A DNA stretch of 13,340 nt from DASZHJ01 sp035938015 (GTDB lineage Bacteria > Pseudomonadota > Alphaproteobacteria > ATCC43930 > CGMCC-115725). Position 1 is the first letter of the stretch, and each line of letters starts with the position of its first letter. The notes below the pieces were generated by a model. The model did no database searches, was not told where the DNA came from, and was given only the letters and a program-made list of their open reading frames with translations. Where the stretch lies: NCBI GenBank assembly GCA_035938015.1, contig DASZHJ010000373.1, positions 1 to 13,340 on the forward strand, given 5' to 3'. This document shows, piece after piece, positions 1 to 7,531 of this stretch. The position numbers and the translations under genes were made by a program.

Positions 1-882
1 ACGATCCCCGGCGGCGCCTCGGCGAAGCCCTTCATCACCCACCACAACGCGCTCGACATGGACCTCTACCTCCGCATCGCGCCGGAGCTGCACCTGAAGC
101 GGCTCCTGGTGGGCGGGCTCGCGGATACCGTGTTCGAGATCAACCGCTGCTTCCGCAACGAGGGCATCTCGCCGCGCCACAATCCGGAATTCACCACGCT
201 CGAGCTCTATCAGGCCTTGGTTGACTACACCGCGATGATCGCGATCATCGAAGACTTGATCACCGCGGCGGCGCGCGAGGTGGCGGGCGGATTGCAGATC
301 TCCTACGCCGGCAAGGCGATCGATTTGACCGCGCCCTGGCCGCGGCGGTCGATGGCGGAGCTGGTGCGCGAGAAGACCGGCGTCGATTTCCTCGCCATTG
401 CCGACGACGCGTCGGCGCGTCGGCAGGCTCGCGCGCTCGGCGCCGAGATCCACGAGACCTCGGGCTGGGGCCGCGCGCTCGAGACGGTATTCGCGCACGA
501 GGTCGAGGACACGTTGGTCCAGCCCATCCACGTAACGGAGTTCCCGCGCGAGATCTCGCCCCTCGCCAAGGGACACCGCAGCGACCCGCGGCTCACGGAG
601 CGCTTCGAGACCTACATCAACGGCTGGGAGGTCGCGAACGCGTTCTCGGAGATCAACGACCCCCAGGACCAGCAGGCGCGGTTCGAGGCCCAGATGCGCG
701 AGCGCGAGCTCGGCGACGAGGAGGCCCAGCGCCTCGATGCCGATTACGTCACCGCCCTCGAATACGGCATGCCGCCCGCGGGCGGCATGGGTCTCGGCAT
801 CGACCGTCTCGTGATGATCCTGACCGACAGCCCCTCGATCCGCGACGTCATCGCCTTCCCGACCATGCGGCCCAGAGGCTGA
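1..882 (+). CDS. lysS: Lysyl-tRNA synthetase, class II, C-terminal part (5' end outside window)
   Basis: Cytoplasmic enzyme that charges tRNA-Lys with lysine using ATP. The reading frame is open from base 1, so the 293 residues seen are the catalytic core only. A full class II LysRS has about 500 residues, and the N-terminal OB-fold anticodon-binding domain lies upstream. Class II motif 2 is at fragment residues 51-68 (FRNEGISPRHNPEFTTLE). The lysine-pocket region is around residues 200-221 (ERFE...EVANAFSEINDP). Motif 3 is at about 262-275 (GMGLGIDRLVM), followed by the typical family ending RDVIAFPTMRP. An internal ATG at 58 is not the start, because conserved catalytic-domain sequence (PFITHHNALDMDLYLRIAPEL) runs straight through it. 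The TGA stop at 880-882 is 2 nt before the GTG of the ABC exporter, so the two are probably co-transcribed. The identification is secure. Confidence 0.96.
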   Translation, partial: TIPGGASAKPFITHHNALDMDLYLRIAPELHLKRLLVGGLADTVFEINRCFRNEGISPRHNPEFTTLELYQALVDYTAMIAIIEDLITAAAREVAGGLQISYAGKAIDLTAPWPRRSMAELVREKTGVDFLAIADDASARRQARALGAEIHETSGWGRALETVFAHEVEDTLVQPIHVTEFPREISPLAKGHRSDPRLTERFETYINGWEVANAFSEINDPQDQQARFEAQMRERELGDEEAQRLDADYVTALEYGMPPAGGMGLGIDRLVMILTDSPSIRDVIAFPTMRPRG

Positions 883-884
883 GG

Positions 885-2690
885 GTGGGCCTCCCACCAG
901 CAGACGCTCCGCGCCGGCCACTGAGCATCCTGCGCCAGCTGTTGCCGCTCTATCAATTCTTGCGGCCCTACTGGCAGCGCATCGTCGGCGCCAGCGTCGC
1001 GCTGGTGATCTCCTCGGCCACCGTGCTCGTGCTCGGCCAAGGGCTGCGCTATCTGGTCGATCTCGGCCTCAAGACGTCGAATACCCGCTTGCTCGATTGG
1101 GCCGTCGGTCTCCTGCTGGCGACGGTGGTCGTGCTGGCGCTCTCGACCTATTGCCGGTTCTATCTGGTCTCCTGGATCGGCGAGCGCGTGGTCGCCGATC
1201 TTCGCAAGGCGGTGTTCGATCGCATCATCGCCATGAGCCCGGCCTATTTCGAGACCACCAAGACCGGCGAGGTGCTCTCGCGGCTGACCACCGATACGAC
1301 GCTGCTGCAGACCGTGATCGGCTCGAGCGTGTCGCTGGCGTTGCGGAACCTGCTCATACTCTTGGGCGGCCTGGTCATGCTGGCCGTCACCAGCGTCAAG
1401 CTGACGGGGATCGTGCTTGCCGTGGTCCCCATCGTCGTGGTGCCGATCCTGACGTTCGGCCGCCGCGTGCGGGCGCTCTCGCGCAGCTCGCAGGACCGGA
1501 TCGCGGACGTCGGCGCCTATGCCGAAGAAATGATCAATGCGATCAGGACGGTGCAGGCTTTCACCCATGAGGATGTCGACCGCGCGGACTTCCGCGTGCG
1601 CGTGGCGGACTCATTCGACGTCGCGATTGCCCGGATCCGGGTGCGGGCATTCCTGACCGCCGTCGTCATCCTGCTCGCTTTCGGAGCCGTCGCGTTCGTG
1701 CTTTGGGTCGGCGGGTATGACGTCGTGCAGGGACGGATGAGCGGGGGCCAGCTCACGGCCTTCGTCTTCTACGCGATCCTAGTGGCCTTCGCGGTCGGCA
1801 CGCTCTCGGAAGTCTTCGGCGATCTGCAGCGCGCGGCGGGCGCCACGGAGAGGCTGCTCGAGCTGCTGGCCATAAAGCCGGACATCGCGGCGCCCGAGCA
1901 CCCCGTGGCGCTCCCCGTGCCGCCGCGGGGTCGGGTCGATTTCGAGTCCGTCACGTTCTTCTATCCGGCGCGGCCCGATCGGCCGGCCCTCGATGATTTC
2001 ACGCTCGCGATCGCGCCGGGAGAGACGGTGGCGCTGGTCGGCCCCTCCGGCGCCGGCAAGACCACGATCTTTCAGATCCTGCTTCGATTCTATGAGGCCT
2101 CCGAGGGTGCCGTGCGCGTCGATGGCACCAACATCCGAGACGTCGATCCCAAGGAGCTCCGCCGCCGCATCGGCCTGGTGGCGCAGGATCCCGTGATCTT
2201 CAGCACCTCGGCGCTGGAGAACATCCGCTATGGCCGGCCCGAGGCCAGCGAGACCGAGGTCCGAGCCGCCGCGGAGGTCGCCGCCGCCGACGGGTTCATC
2301 GAGCAACTGCCCGAGCGCTTCGACACGTTCCTGGGCGAAAAAGGCGTCAGGCTGTCCGGCGGACAACGGCAGCGCATTGCGATCGCGCGCACGATCCTGA
2401 AGAACCCCGCGATTCTGCTGCTCGACGAGGCGACATCGGCGCTCGACGCCGAGTCCGAGCGCGCCGTGCAGATCGCGCTGGAGCGTCTCTCGAAGGCGCG
2501 CACGACGGTGGTCATCGCCCACCGCCTTGCCACGGTGCTGAAGGCGGATCGCATCGTGGTCATGGATCAAGGGCGCATCGTGGCGCAAGGCTCGCACGAG
2601 GCGCTCATCAGGGCGGGCGGGCTTTATGCGCGCCTGGCGGCGCTTCAATTCACCGACAAGCCCTTCGAACGAGCCGCCGCGCCTTCTTAG
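885..2690 (+). CDS. ABC exporter half-transporter (fused permease and ATPase, MsbA-related)
   Basis: Inner-membrane ATP-driven exporter of 601 aa that should work as a homodimer. The N-terminal transmembrane domain (about residues 30-320, six hydrophobic segments) is followed by a nucleotide-binding domain with all key motifs: Walker A GPSGAGKTT at 386-394, Q-loop Gln434, signature LSGGQRQR from 490, Walker B ILLLDEATSALD at 510-521, and switch His546 in AHRLAT. Length and order match the alphaproteobacterial MsbA-related family (TIGR02204-like, from memory), which may move lipids or drugs; the substrate cannot be read from the sequence. The start is GTG at 885, because the next in-frame ATG (residue 117) would remove two membrane segments. 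AGAGG at 874-878, inside the end of lysS, is a suitable ribosome site, so translation may be coupled to lysS. Its TAG overlaps the stop codon of the convergent MFS gene. Confidence 0.93.
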   Translation: MGLPPADAPRRPLSILRQLLPLYQFLRPYWQRIVGASVALVISSATVLVLGQGLRYLVDLGLKTSNTRLLDWAVGLLLATVVVLALSTYCRFYLVSWIGERVVADLRKAVFDRIIAMSPAYFETTKTGEVLSRLTTDTTLLQTVIGSSVSLALRNLLILLGGLVMLAVTSVKLTGIVLAVVPIVVVPILTFGRRVRALSRSSQDRIADVGAYAEEMINAIRTVQAFTHEDVDRADFRVRVADSFDVAIARIRVRAFLTAVVILLAFGAVAFVLWVGGYDVVQGRMSGGQLTAFVFYAILVAFAVGTLSEVFGDLQRAAGATERLLELLAIKPDIAAPEHPVALPVPPRGRVDFESVTFFYPARPDRPALDDFTLAIAPGETVALVGPSGAGKTTIFQILLRFYEASEGAVRVDGTNIRDVDPKELRRRIGLVAQDPVIFSTSALENIRYGRPEASETEVRAAAEVAAADGFIEQLPERFDTFLGEKGVRLSGGQRQRIAIARTILKNPAILLLDEATSALDAESERAVQIALERLSKARTTVVIAHRLATVLKADRIVVMDQGRIVAQGSHEALIRAGGLYARLAALQFTDKPFERAAAPS

Positions 2691-3874
2691 GACGGCCGCC
2701 GCCGCACCAGCCAGTAGTAGGAGAGAAAGGCGCCCACGGCCATGGCGGCGATGGTGCCGCCCAAGGGCAGGGGCGTGCCGTCATAGAGCGCTGCGACCGC
2801 AAGGCCCGACAGGCTGCCGCTCCCCATCTGGATCGCGCCCATGAACGAAGCCGCGAGGCCCGCCATGTGCGGCAACGGCTCCATCGCCGCCGCCGTCGCA
2901 TTAGGCAGGATGAGCGCCAAGGCCATGACGTAGGCCATGATCGGCAGCATGAGGGCCACCGGGCCGCCGACGCGCGACCACGCGATCCCCACCACGACCG
3001 CGGCCGCGCTGAGCAGCAGCGCAAATCCGCCGCGCATCACTTGCTCGCCGGCGTATCGATGCGCGAGCCGGCCGTTGAGGAAGGCGCCGATGATCAAGCC
3101 CACGGCGCTCAGCGCGAAATAGAATCCAAACTGCGCCACGGGCACGCCGTAGACGCCGATCAGCACGAAGGGCGAGCCCGAGAGGAAGGAGAACAGTCCC
3201 GCGAACACGAATCCGTTCACGAGTGCGCAGCCGAGCGAGCGCCGATTGCTAAAGAACGCGCCGGCATTGGAGACGAGGCGGCCTAGGCGGAGCGCGTAGG
3301 GATCCGGGTTCTTGAGGGATTCCGGGAACAGCAGCACGGTTGCGGCGAGCAGCAGCGCACCGAAGCTGCCGAGGAAGACGAAGATCGCCTGCCAGCCGAA
3401 GTGATTGATCAGAAACCCGCCGAGGATCGGCGCTACCAGCGGCGCGATGCTCATGGTGAGCGTGATGTAGGAGAGGGTCTGCACCGCGCGGGGTCCGGTC
3501 ATGTGATCGCGCACCACCGCGCGGCCGAGCACGGGGCCGACGCACGCGCCGCAGCCCTGAATGAGCCGCGCGGTCACCAGGGCTTCGATGCTGGAGCTGA
3601 CCGCGCAGGCGAAGCCCGCGAGCGTGTAGATGGCAAGGCCCGCGATCAAGATGCGACGCCGGCCGAACCGGTCGGAGAGCGGTCCGCAGAAGAGCTGCGC
3701 CCCGGCATACCCCACCAGGAACAGGCTCAGCGTGAGCTGCACGCTCTGCGGGCTGGTATTGAAGCTGCTGGTGATGGTGGGCAGCGACGGCAGGCTCATG
3801 TCGACAGCGAGCGCGGTCATGCCCGCAAGCGCGCCCAGCAGCACCGTCAGGCCCCAGGACTGGGGTTTCAGCAT
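2687..3874 (-). CDS. Bcr/CflA-type multidrug efflux MFS transporter
   Basis: Inner-membrane proton-driven drug exporter of the DHA1 (12-TM) group, 395 aa, the usual size. Visible family marks are the N-terminal segment with VDMSLPSLP (residues 24-32), motif A GPLSDRFGRRR (64-74) in the loop between TM2 and TM3, RLIQGCGACVGPVLGRAVVRD (103-123) along TM4, and the motif C-like IAPLVAPILGG (143-153) in TM5, followed by FGWQAIF. This combination is characteristic of Bcr/CflA proteins (bicyclomycin, chloramphenicol or sulfonamide resistance in known members). The actual substrate here is unknown. It starts at ATG 3872-3874, 19 nt after the stop of the ABC ATPase gene, and is probably the last gene of that operon, although the leader shows only a weak purine-rich stretch. 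Its TAA stop lies on TTAG shared with the TAG of the opposing exporter gene. Confidence 0.92.
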   Translation of the reverse strand: MLKPQSWGLTVLLGALAGMTALAVDMSLPSLPTITSSFNTSPQSVQLTLSLFLVGYAGAQLFCGPLSDRFGRRRILIAGLAIYTLAGFACAVSSSIEALVTARLIQGCGACVGPVLGRAVVRDHMTGPRAVQTLSYITLTMSIAPLVAPILGGFLINHFGWQAIFVFLGSFGALLLAATVLLFPESLKNPDPYALRLGRLVSNAGAFFSNRRSLGCALVNGFVFAGLFSFLSGSPFVLIGVYGVPVAQFGFYFALSAVGLIIGAFLNGRLAHRYAGEQVMRGGFALLLSAAAVVVGIAWSRVGGPVALMLPIMAYVMALALILPNATAAAMEPLPHMAGLAASFMGAIQMGSGSLSGLAVAALYDGTPLPLGGTIAAMAVGAFLSYYWLVRRRPS

Positions 3875-3893
3875 GTCGATCCGACGGTCGGCC

Positions 3894-5195
3894 TCAGGGG
3901 TTCTCGAGGCTCAGCACGCCGCTGTCGTAGTCGTAAGCGAAGAGCTCCGCATAGCGCGCCCAGTTCACCACGGTCTCGAACACTTCGCTCGCGTCCTCCT
4001 CGCTCAGATGGTCTTCGAGCTCGCTGAGGAACCGGGCGCTGGGCGCGGTATGGCCGGGCCGCTCGTCGAGCACGCGCCGGATATGTGCGACCAGCGGCAC
4101 CGAGCGCAACAGGTGCTCGGCGAAGAGCTGCTTGCGCTTCAGCATGTCCGCCTCGGCGAGCGCGCGCCCGGCGGGTGTCGCCTCGATGTCGCCGCCGCCC
4201 ACCTGCGCCAGCCCCATGAGCTGCAGCGTCTCGATCAAGGGGAAAAGATCGTCGACCGAGAGCGACAGCTCCTCCGCCAGATGCGGCAAGTCGGCGCGCC
4301 CGCTGAAAGGCGCGGCGGTCAGGGTATCCAGCAGCGCCATCAGCTGCTGGATCGAGGCCGGCGGCAGGCGATAGGAGATGCTGGCGGCCTGGGTGGGCGT
4401 GCCGCGCTTGCCAGGCTCGCGGCCGGGTTGCGTGGTGATCTGGGTATAGACCTCATCCACGATCTGGCGAAACGTGGCATTCGCGTGGTCCCGCGGGCGC
4501 GGCAGCGGCACCGGCAACTCCGCGCGGATGCGGCCGGGGTCGCTCGAGAACACGATGACGCGGTCGGACATCTCGACCGCCTCCTCGATGTTGTGCGAGA
4601 CGAAGACGATGCCCTTGGTGGGCACCCGCCGCGCGGTCCAGAGATCGGCGAGGTCCCCGCGCAGGGTCTCGGCGGTCAGCACGTCGAGCGCCGAGAACGG
4701 CTCGTCCAGCAGGAGCACGTCGGGGTTCACCACCAGCGCGCGGGCGAAGCCCACGCGCTGGCGCATGCCGCCCGAGAGCTCCTTGGGATAAGCGGACTCA
4801 TAGCCGTCGAGCCCAATCAGGTCGATCGCCGCGATCGCGCGCTTGCGGCGCTCGTCGCGCGGCACGCCCTGCGCCTCGAGGCCAAGCTCGACATTCCCGA
4901 GCACGGTGAGCCAGGGGAACAAGGCGAAGCTCTGGAACACCATCGCGACGCCGGTCACGGGCGCCACCACGGGCGTGCCGCGGTAGGTGACGGAGCCCTC
5001 GGTCTGCGGTGTCAGTCCCGCGAGCACCCGCAAGAACGTCGATTTTCCCGATCCCGATTTCCCGAGGATGGCGACGATCTCGCCTTCCTTCAGGCTAAAG
5101 TCGATATGGTCGAGCACCAGTCTGCCCGCGCGGTCGGCGGTGCGGTAGGTCTTGCAGACCTCTTTGGTTTGCAGCAGCGGCTGTGCGTCGGCCAT
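3894..5195 (-). CDS. NitT/TauT-type ABC importer ATPase with C-terminal AAA-associated domain
   Basis: Cytoplasmic ATPase of an importer of the nitrate/sulfonate/taurine class, 433 aa. The first 250 residues form a standard domain: Walker A GKSGSGKST (45-53), Q-loop Gln88, signature LSGGM (140-144), Walker B VLLLDEP (160-166), switch His201 in VSHNIEEA. Usual SsuB/TauB proteins stop near 260 residues. Here about 170 more follow (roughly 275-430), including an LSVDDLFPLIETLQLMGLAQ stretch that resembles a winged-helix segment, and a C-terminus rich in acidic and aromatic residues. This matches my memory of the C-terminal AAA-associated domain (PF09821), whose role is unclear. The start is ATG 5193-5195, with a GAGAG ribosome site just inside the end of the permease gene. 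The frame stays open far upstream (to 7013), but that part is only a shadow of the permease gene. The permease stop lies 11 nt upstream and the MFS start 19 nt downstream. Confidence 0.92.
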   Translation of the reverse strand: MADAQPLLQTKEVCKTYRTADRAGRLVLDHIDFSLKEGEIVAILGKSGSGKSTFLRVLAGLTPQTEGSVTYRGTPVVAPVTGVAMVFQSFALFPWLTVLGNVELGLEAQGVPRDERRKRAIAAIDLIGLDGYESAYPKELSGGMRQRVGFARALVVNPDVLLLDEPFSALDVLTAETLRGDLADLWTARRVPTKGIVFVSHNIEEAVEMSDRVIVFSSDPGRIRAELPVPLPRPRDHANATFRQIVDEVYTQITTQPGREPGKRGTPTQAASISYRLPPASIQQLMALLDTLTAAPFSGRADLPHLAEELSLSVDDLFPLIETLQLMGLAQVGGGDIEATPAGRALAEADMLKRKQLFAEHLLRSVPLVAHIRRVLDERPGHTAPSARFLSELEDHLSEEDASEVFETVVNWARYAELFAYDYDSGVLSLENP

Positions 5196-5206
5196 GGCGG
5201 GCTCTC

Positions 5207-6946
5207 TCAATCGAGGCGCAGCCGCTCTTCGGCGAGCGTATAGAGACGTCGCCAGAACAGCCGGTTGAAGGTCAACACAAAGAGGCTCAGCATCGTGATG
5301 CCGAGCACGATGCGCGGGAAATCGCCGGTCGCGGTCCATTCCGCGATATAGGCGCCGACGCCGGTCGCGACGAATTTGTCGTCGCCCCACTGCGCCACTT
5401 CCGAGACGATGCTGGCGTTCCACGCACCGCCCGAGGCCGTGATGGCGCCCGTGACATAGGCAGGGAAGATGCCGGGCAGGATCAGCTTGCGCCACCAGAG
5501 CCAGCGCGACACGCCGAGATTGCTCGCGACATACTGGTAATCCGTCGGCAGCGCCAACGTGCCCGCGATCACGTTGAAGAGGATGTACCACTGGGCACCC
5601 AGGATCATCAACACGCTGAGCCAGACCTCGACGTTGAGGTGATAGTCCCGGATCGCGGACACGAAGATCGGGAAGAACAGGTTGGCGGGGAAGGCCGCCA
5701 GGAACTGCACGATCGGCTGCGCGCGGTGTGCGATCGGCGGGCGCAGGCCGATCCAGACGCCGACGGGAACCCAGATGAGCGAGGCGAGCGCGATCAGCAC
5801 CGATACGCGAACGAAGGTGGCGATGGACAACAGGAAGACATGGCCGACTTCCTTGAGCCCGATCTCGCTCCCCACATAGGCGACGACGCGGTAGAGCGCG
5901 TAGGCGGCGCCCAGCGCCAAGCAGGCGCCCCACGTCCGGTCGATCCAGGGCGCCCAAGGGCTCGGCGGCTTGGCGGGCTTTGGCTGCCAGGGATGCGCCG
6001 CCTTGGCGGTGCGGCTCAGGAAATCGGCAACGGTGTCGCCGGCCCAAGCCAGGAACTGGAACAGGCCCGCGCGCTGCAGCATGGTGAGAAACCAGGCACG
6101 CTCGCCTTCGCCCTCGGTGATCTCCTCGATCTTGAAGCGCTGCGACCACGCCAGCAGAGGCCGAAACAGCAGCTGGTCGTAGATCAGGATGAATGCGAGC
6201 ATGGCCAGGATGGCGTAGCCGACCGCCTTGATGTCGCCTTGCTTGCTCGCGAGCGCGATGTAGGAGCCGATCCCCGGCAGAAGGGTGTTCTGGTCGTTGA
6301 CCGTGATCGCCTCCGAGGCCACCACGAAAAACCAGCCGCCGGACATCGACATCATCATGTTCCAGACCAGCTGCGGAAGGGCGTAGGGCACTTCGAGCTG
6401 CCAAAAGCTCCCCCAGGGCGAGAGGTGATACATCCGCGCGGCCTCGCGCAGGTCTTGGGGCACGCCCAGGAAGGATTGGTAGAGACTGAACGTCATGTTC
6501 CAGGCTTGCGAGGTGAAGATCGCGAAGATCGCGGCGCACTCGTAGCCAAGCAGGCTGCCGGGGAACAGCGCAATGAAGCCGGTGACCGTGATCGAGAGAA
6601 ACCCCAGGATCGGCACCGACTGCAGGATGTCCAGGATCGGGATCAGCAGCTTCTCGGCGCGCCGGCTCTTGGCCGCGGCGGCGGCATAGACCAAGCTGAA
6701 GATCAAAGAGACCACGAGCGCGATGCCCATGCGCATCACGGTTCGGAGCCCATATTCCGGCAGCTTCCAGGGCGAGAGCGAGATCTCGATTTCCTGGCCG
6801 CCGGAATAGGGCACGCTCATCTGCTGGCTGGCCCAGGCGATGAGCGAGATGAGGCCGATGACGAGCGGCAAGGCCACCAGGTCCCAGAAGCTGGGCCTGA
6901 GTCGCGTCGGCCACGCGACGACCGGCAGACCCCATCGCTGTGCCAT
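5207..6946 (-). CDS. ABC importer permease with two fused BPD-type membrane domains
   Basis: Inner-membrane channel partner of the ATPase encoded next to it. At 579 aa it is about twice the length of a SsuC/TauC permease (about 260 aa) and contains two permease units in one chain. The first has an ATPase-docking EAA loop at about residues 166-182 (LREAARMYHLSPWG). The second has one at about 466-491 (DYQYVASNLGVSRWLWWRKLILP). They are joined by a cytoplasmic linker rich in Lys and Pro (about 320-335). One chain could therefore replace the usual permease dimer. I chose ATG 6944-6946 because MAQRWGLP is preceded by a GGGGGA ribosome site and leads shortly into the first membrane helix. An in-frame upstream start near 7024 would add 26 non-membrane residues with no recognisable function. 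The substrate is unknown, and no binding protein is encoded beside it. Confidence 0.9.
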   Translation of the reverse strand: MAQRWGLPVVAWPTRLRPSFWDLVALPLVIGLISLIAWASQQMSVPYSGGQEIEISLSPWKLPEYGLRTVMRMGIALVVSLIFSLVYAAAAAKSRRAEKLLIPILDILQSVPILGFLSITVTGFIALFPGSLLGYECAAIFAIFTSQAWNMTFSLYQSFLGVPQDLREAARMYHLSPWGSFWQLEVPYALPQLVWNMMMSMSGGWFFVVASEAITVNDQNTLLPGIGSYIALASKQGDIKAVGYAILAMLAFILIYDQLLFRPLLAWSQRFKIEEITEGEGERAWFLTMLQRAGLFQFLAWAGDTVADFLSRTAKAAHPWQPKPAKPPSPWAPWIDRTWGACLALGAAYALYRVVAYVGSEIGLKEVGHVFLLSIATFVRVSVLIALASLIWVPVGVWIGLRPPIAHRAQPIVQFLAAFPANLFFPIFVSAIRDYHLNVEVWLSVLMILGAQWYILFNVIAGTLALPTDYQYVASNLGVSRWLWWRKLILPGIFPAYVTGAITASGGAWNASIVSEVAQWGDDKFVATGVGAYIAEWTATGDFPRIVLGITMLSLFVLTFNRLFWRRLYTLAEERLRLD

Positions 6947-7054
6947 CGATCCCCCGTACGCCCCTGAAGCCGCGTCGAGGTTTAGCCCAGGACCGCGTGG
7001 CTGCGAAGCGCAAAAGCGACGCAAGCGGCCGGGAAACCGAGCGTCACCGGATTG

Positions 7055-7075
7055 TCACGTGATCGCTTGCAAGCG
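7055..7075. promoter_or_regulatory. Two adjacent perfect palindromes upstream of the permease operon
   Basis: TCACGTGA (7055-7062) and CGCTTGCAAGCG (7064-7075) are each perfectly self-complementary and separated by one base. They lie about 110-130 nt upstream of the chosen permease start. Their position would suit an operator or the upstream edge of a promoter. They also abut the hairpin repeat that begins at 7077, so they could be part of that repeat unit instead. No convincing -35/-10 pair was found in the leader (6947-7076). Function is a guess. Confidence 0.3.
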
Positions 7076-7076
7076 C

Positions 7077-7197
7077 GTGCGTCCTTCGACGTGCTCGCAA
7101 GCTCGCTTGCTCAGGATAAGGGTTGTTTCTTTCTGAAATGCTCAATACCCCTCATCCTGAGCAAGCGACCCGAAGGGGAGCGCGTCGAAGGACGCAC
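7077..7197. repeat. Pair of inverted hairpin repeat units (REP/BIME-like)
   Basis: The left arm (7077-7122) and right arm (7149-7197) are nearly perfect reverse complements. Both contain TGCGTCCTTCGAC, a GTGCTC/GCGCTC block and TCGCTTGCTCAGGAT followed by A/G and AGGG. They differ by a few substitutions and a 3-4 base indel in the middle. The 26-nt spacer (7123-7148) is AT-rich compared with its surroundings. The CCTTCGA...CTCAGGATGAGG core resembles, from memory, a dispersed intergenic repeat common in Bradyrhizobium and related alphaproteobacteria. It lies between the end of the SCP2 gene and the leader of the permease operon, both read leftward. Its transcript could fold into a long stem and act as a terminator or RNA-stabilising element for the sulfotransferase-SCP2 unit. 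Confidence 0.75.
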
Positions 7198-7209
7198 CCT
7201 TGGCCCGCC

Positions 7210-7512
7210 TCACTCCTCCAGCAGCTGGCTGATCTTGAGCGCGACGCCCATGGAGCCAGCGACCTTGAGCTTCCCGGTCATGTAGGCGAGGGTCGGGTTG
7301 AGATTGCCCTCGGTCAGTTTCTGCAGGTCGTCGAGGCTCAGCGTGAGCGTGGTGTCGCTCTCGCCCGCATCGTTGCCGATGGCGGCGGGAACCGCGGTGC
7401 CGTCCCAATAGATGATGCCGTCCGCGCCGAGGTCGAAGGTCACGCGATAACCAAGCTTCGGCGCAAGCGCCGCCTTGGCTCGAATGGCGGTTGTGGCGCT
7501 CTCGAGGGACAT
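7210..7512 (-). CDS. Stand-alone SCP2-like sterol/lipid-binding domain protein
   Basis: Small cytoplasmic protein of 100 aa with no signal peptide. The pattern is that of a single SCP2 fold. An N-terminal helix (SATTAIRAKAALAPKLGYRVTFDL) leads into short strands (DGIIYWDGTAVPAAI). A DTTLTLSLDDLQKLTEGNLNPTLAYMTGKLKVAGSMGVALKISQLL segment carries the family's typical L..G.L.P..A.M.GK.K..G....A.K hallmark. SCP2 domains enclose a hydrophobic tunnel for lipids or acyl chains. The start is ATG 7510-7512, with AAGGGAG about 10 nt upstream. It begins 19 nt after the stop of the sulfotransferase gene, so the two probably share a transcript, which may end in the hairpin repeat immediately downstream. 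The ligand is unknown. The domain call is confident from the C-terminal half. Confidence 0.87.
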   Translation of the reverse strand: MSLESATTAIRAKAALAPKLGYRVTFDLGADGIIYWDGTAVPAAIGNDAGESDTTLTLSLDDLQKLTEGNLNPTLAYMTGKLKVAGSMGVALKISQLLEE

Positions 7513-7531
7513 GGCGATGGGTCTCCCTTGG

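Noticed and set aside
1779..2648. A 289-codon minus-strand frame opposite the ABC exporter's ATPase domain.
   Set aside because: The composition is that of a reverse-strand shadow, and the plus strand encodes all ABC motifs.
3630..5243. A 537-codon plus-strand open frame opposite the ABC ATPase gene, with a 594-codon one following it (5183-6967).
   Set aside because: Both are products of high GC: low-complexity Arg, His, Gln, Asp and Gly composition, no hydrophobic core and no known motif, lying exactly antisense to well-identified genes.
5196..7013. A very long open minus-strand frame that would extend the ABC ATPase upstream to 1039 residues.
   Set aside because: The extension is a shadow of the permease gene in another frame: it is Arg/His/Ala-rich with no domain, while the other frame gives clear membrane helices and EAA loops. 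The ATPase has its own ATG and ribosome site at 5195.
7025..7197. A possible CRISPR array or attachment site suggested by the repeated sequence.
   Set aside because: Only two copies, in inverted orientation with one spacer; there are no cas genes, tRNA or integrase nearby.
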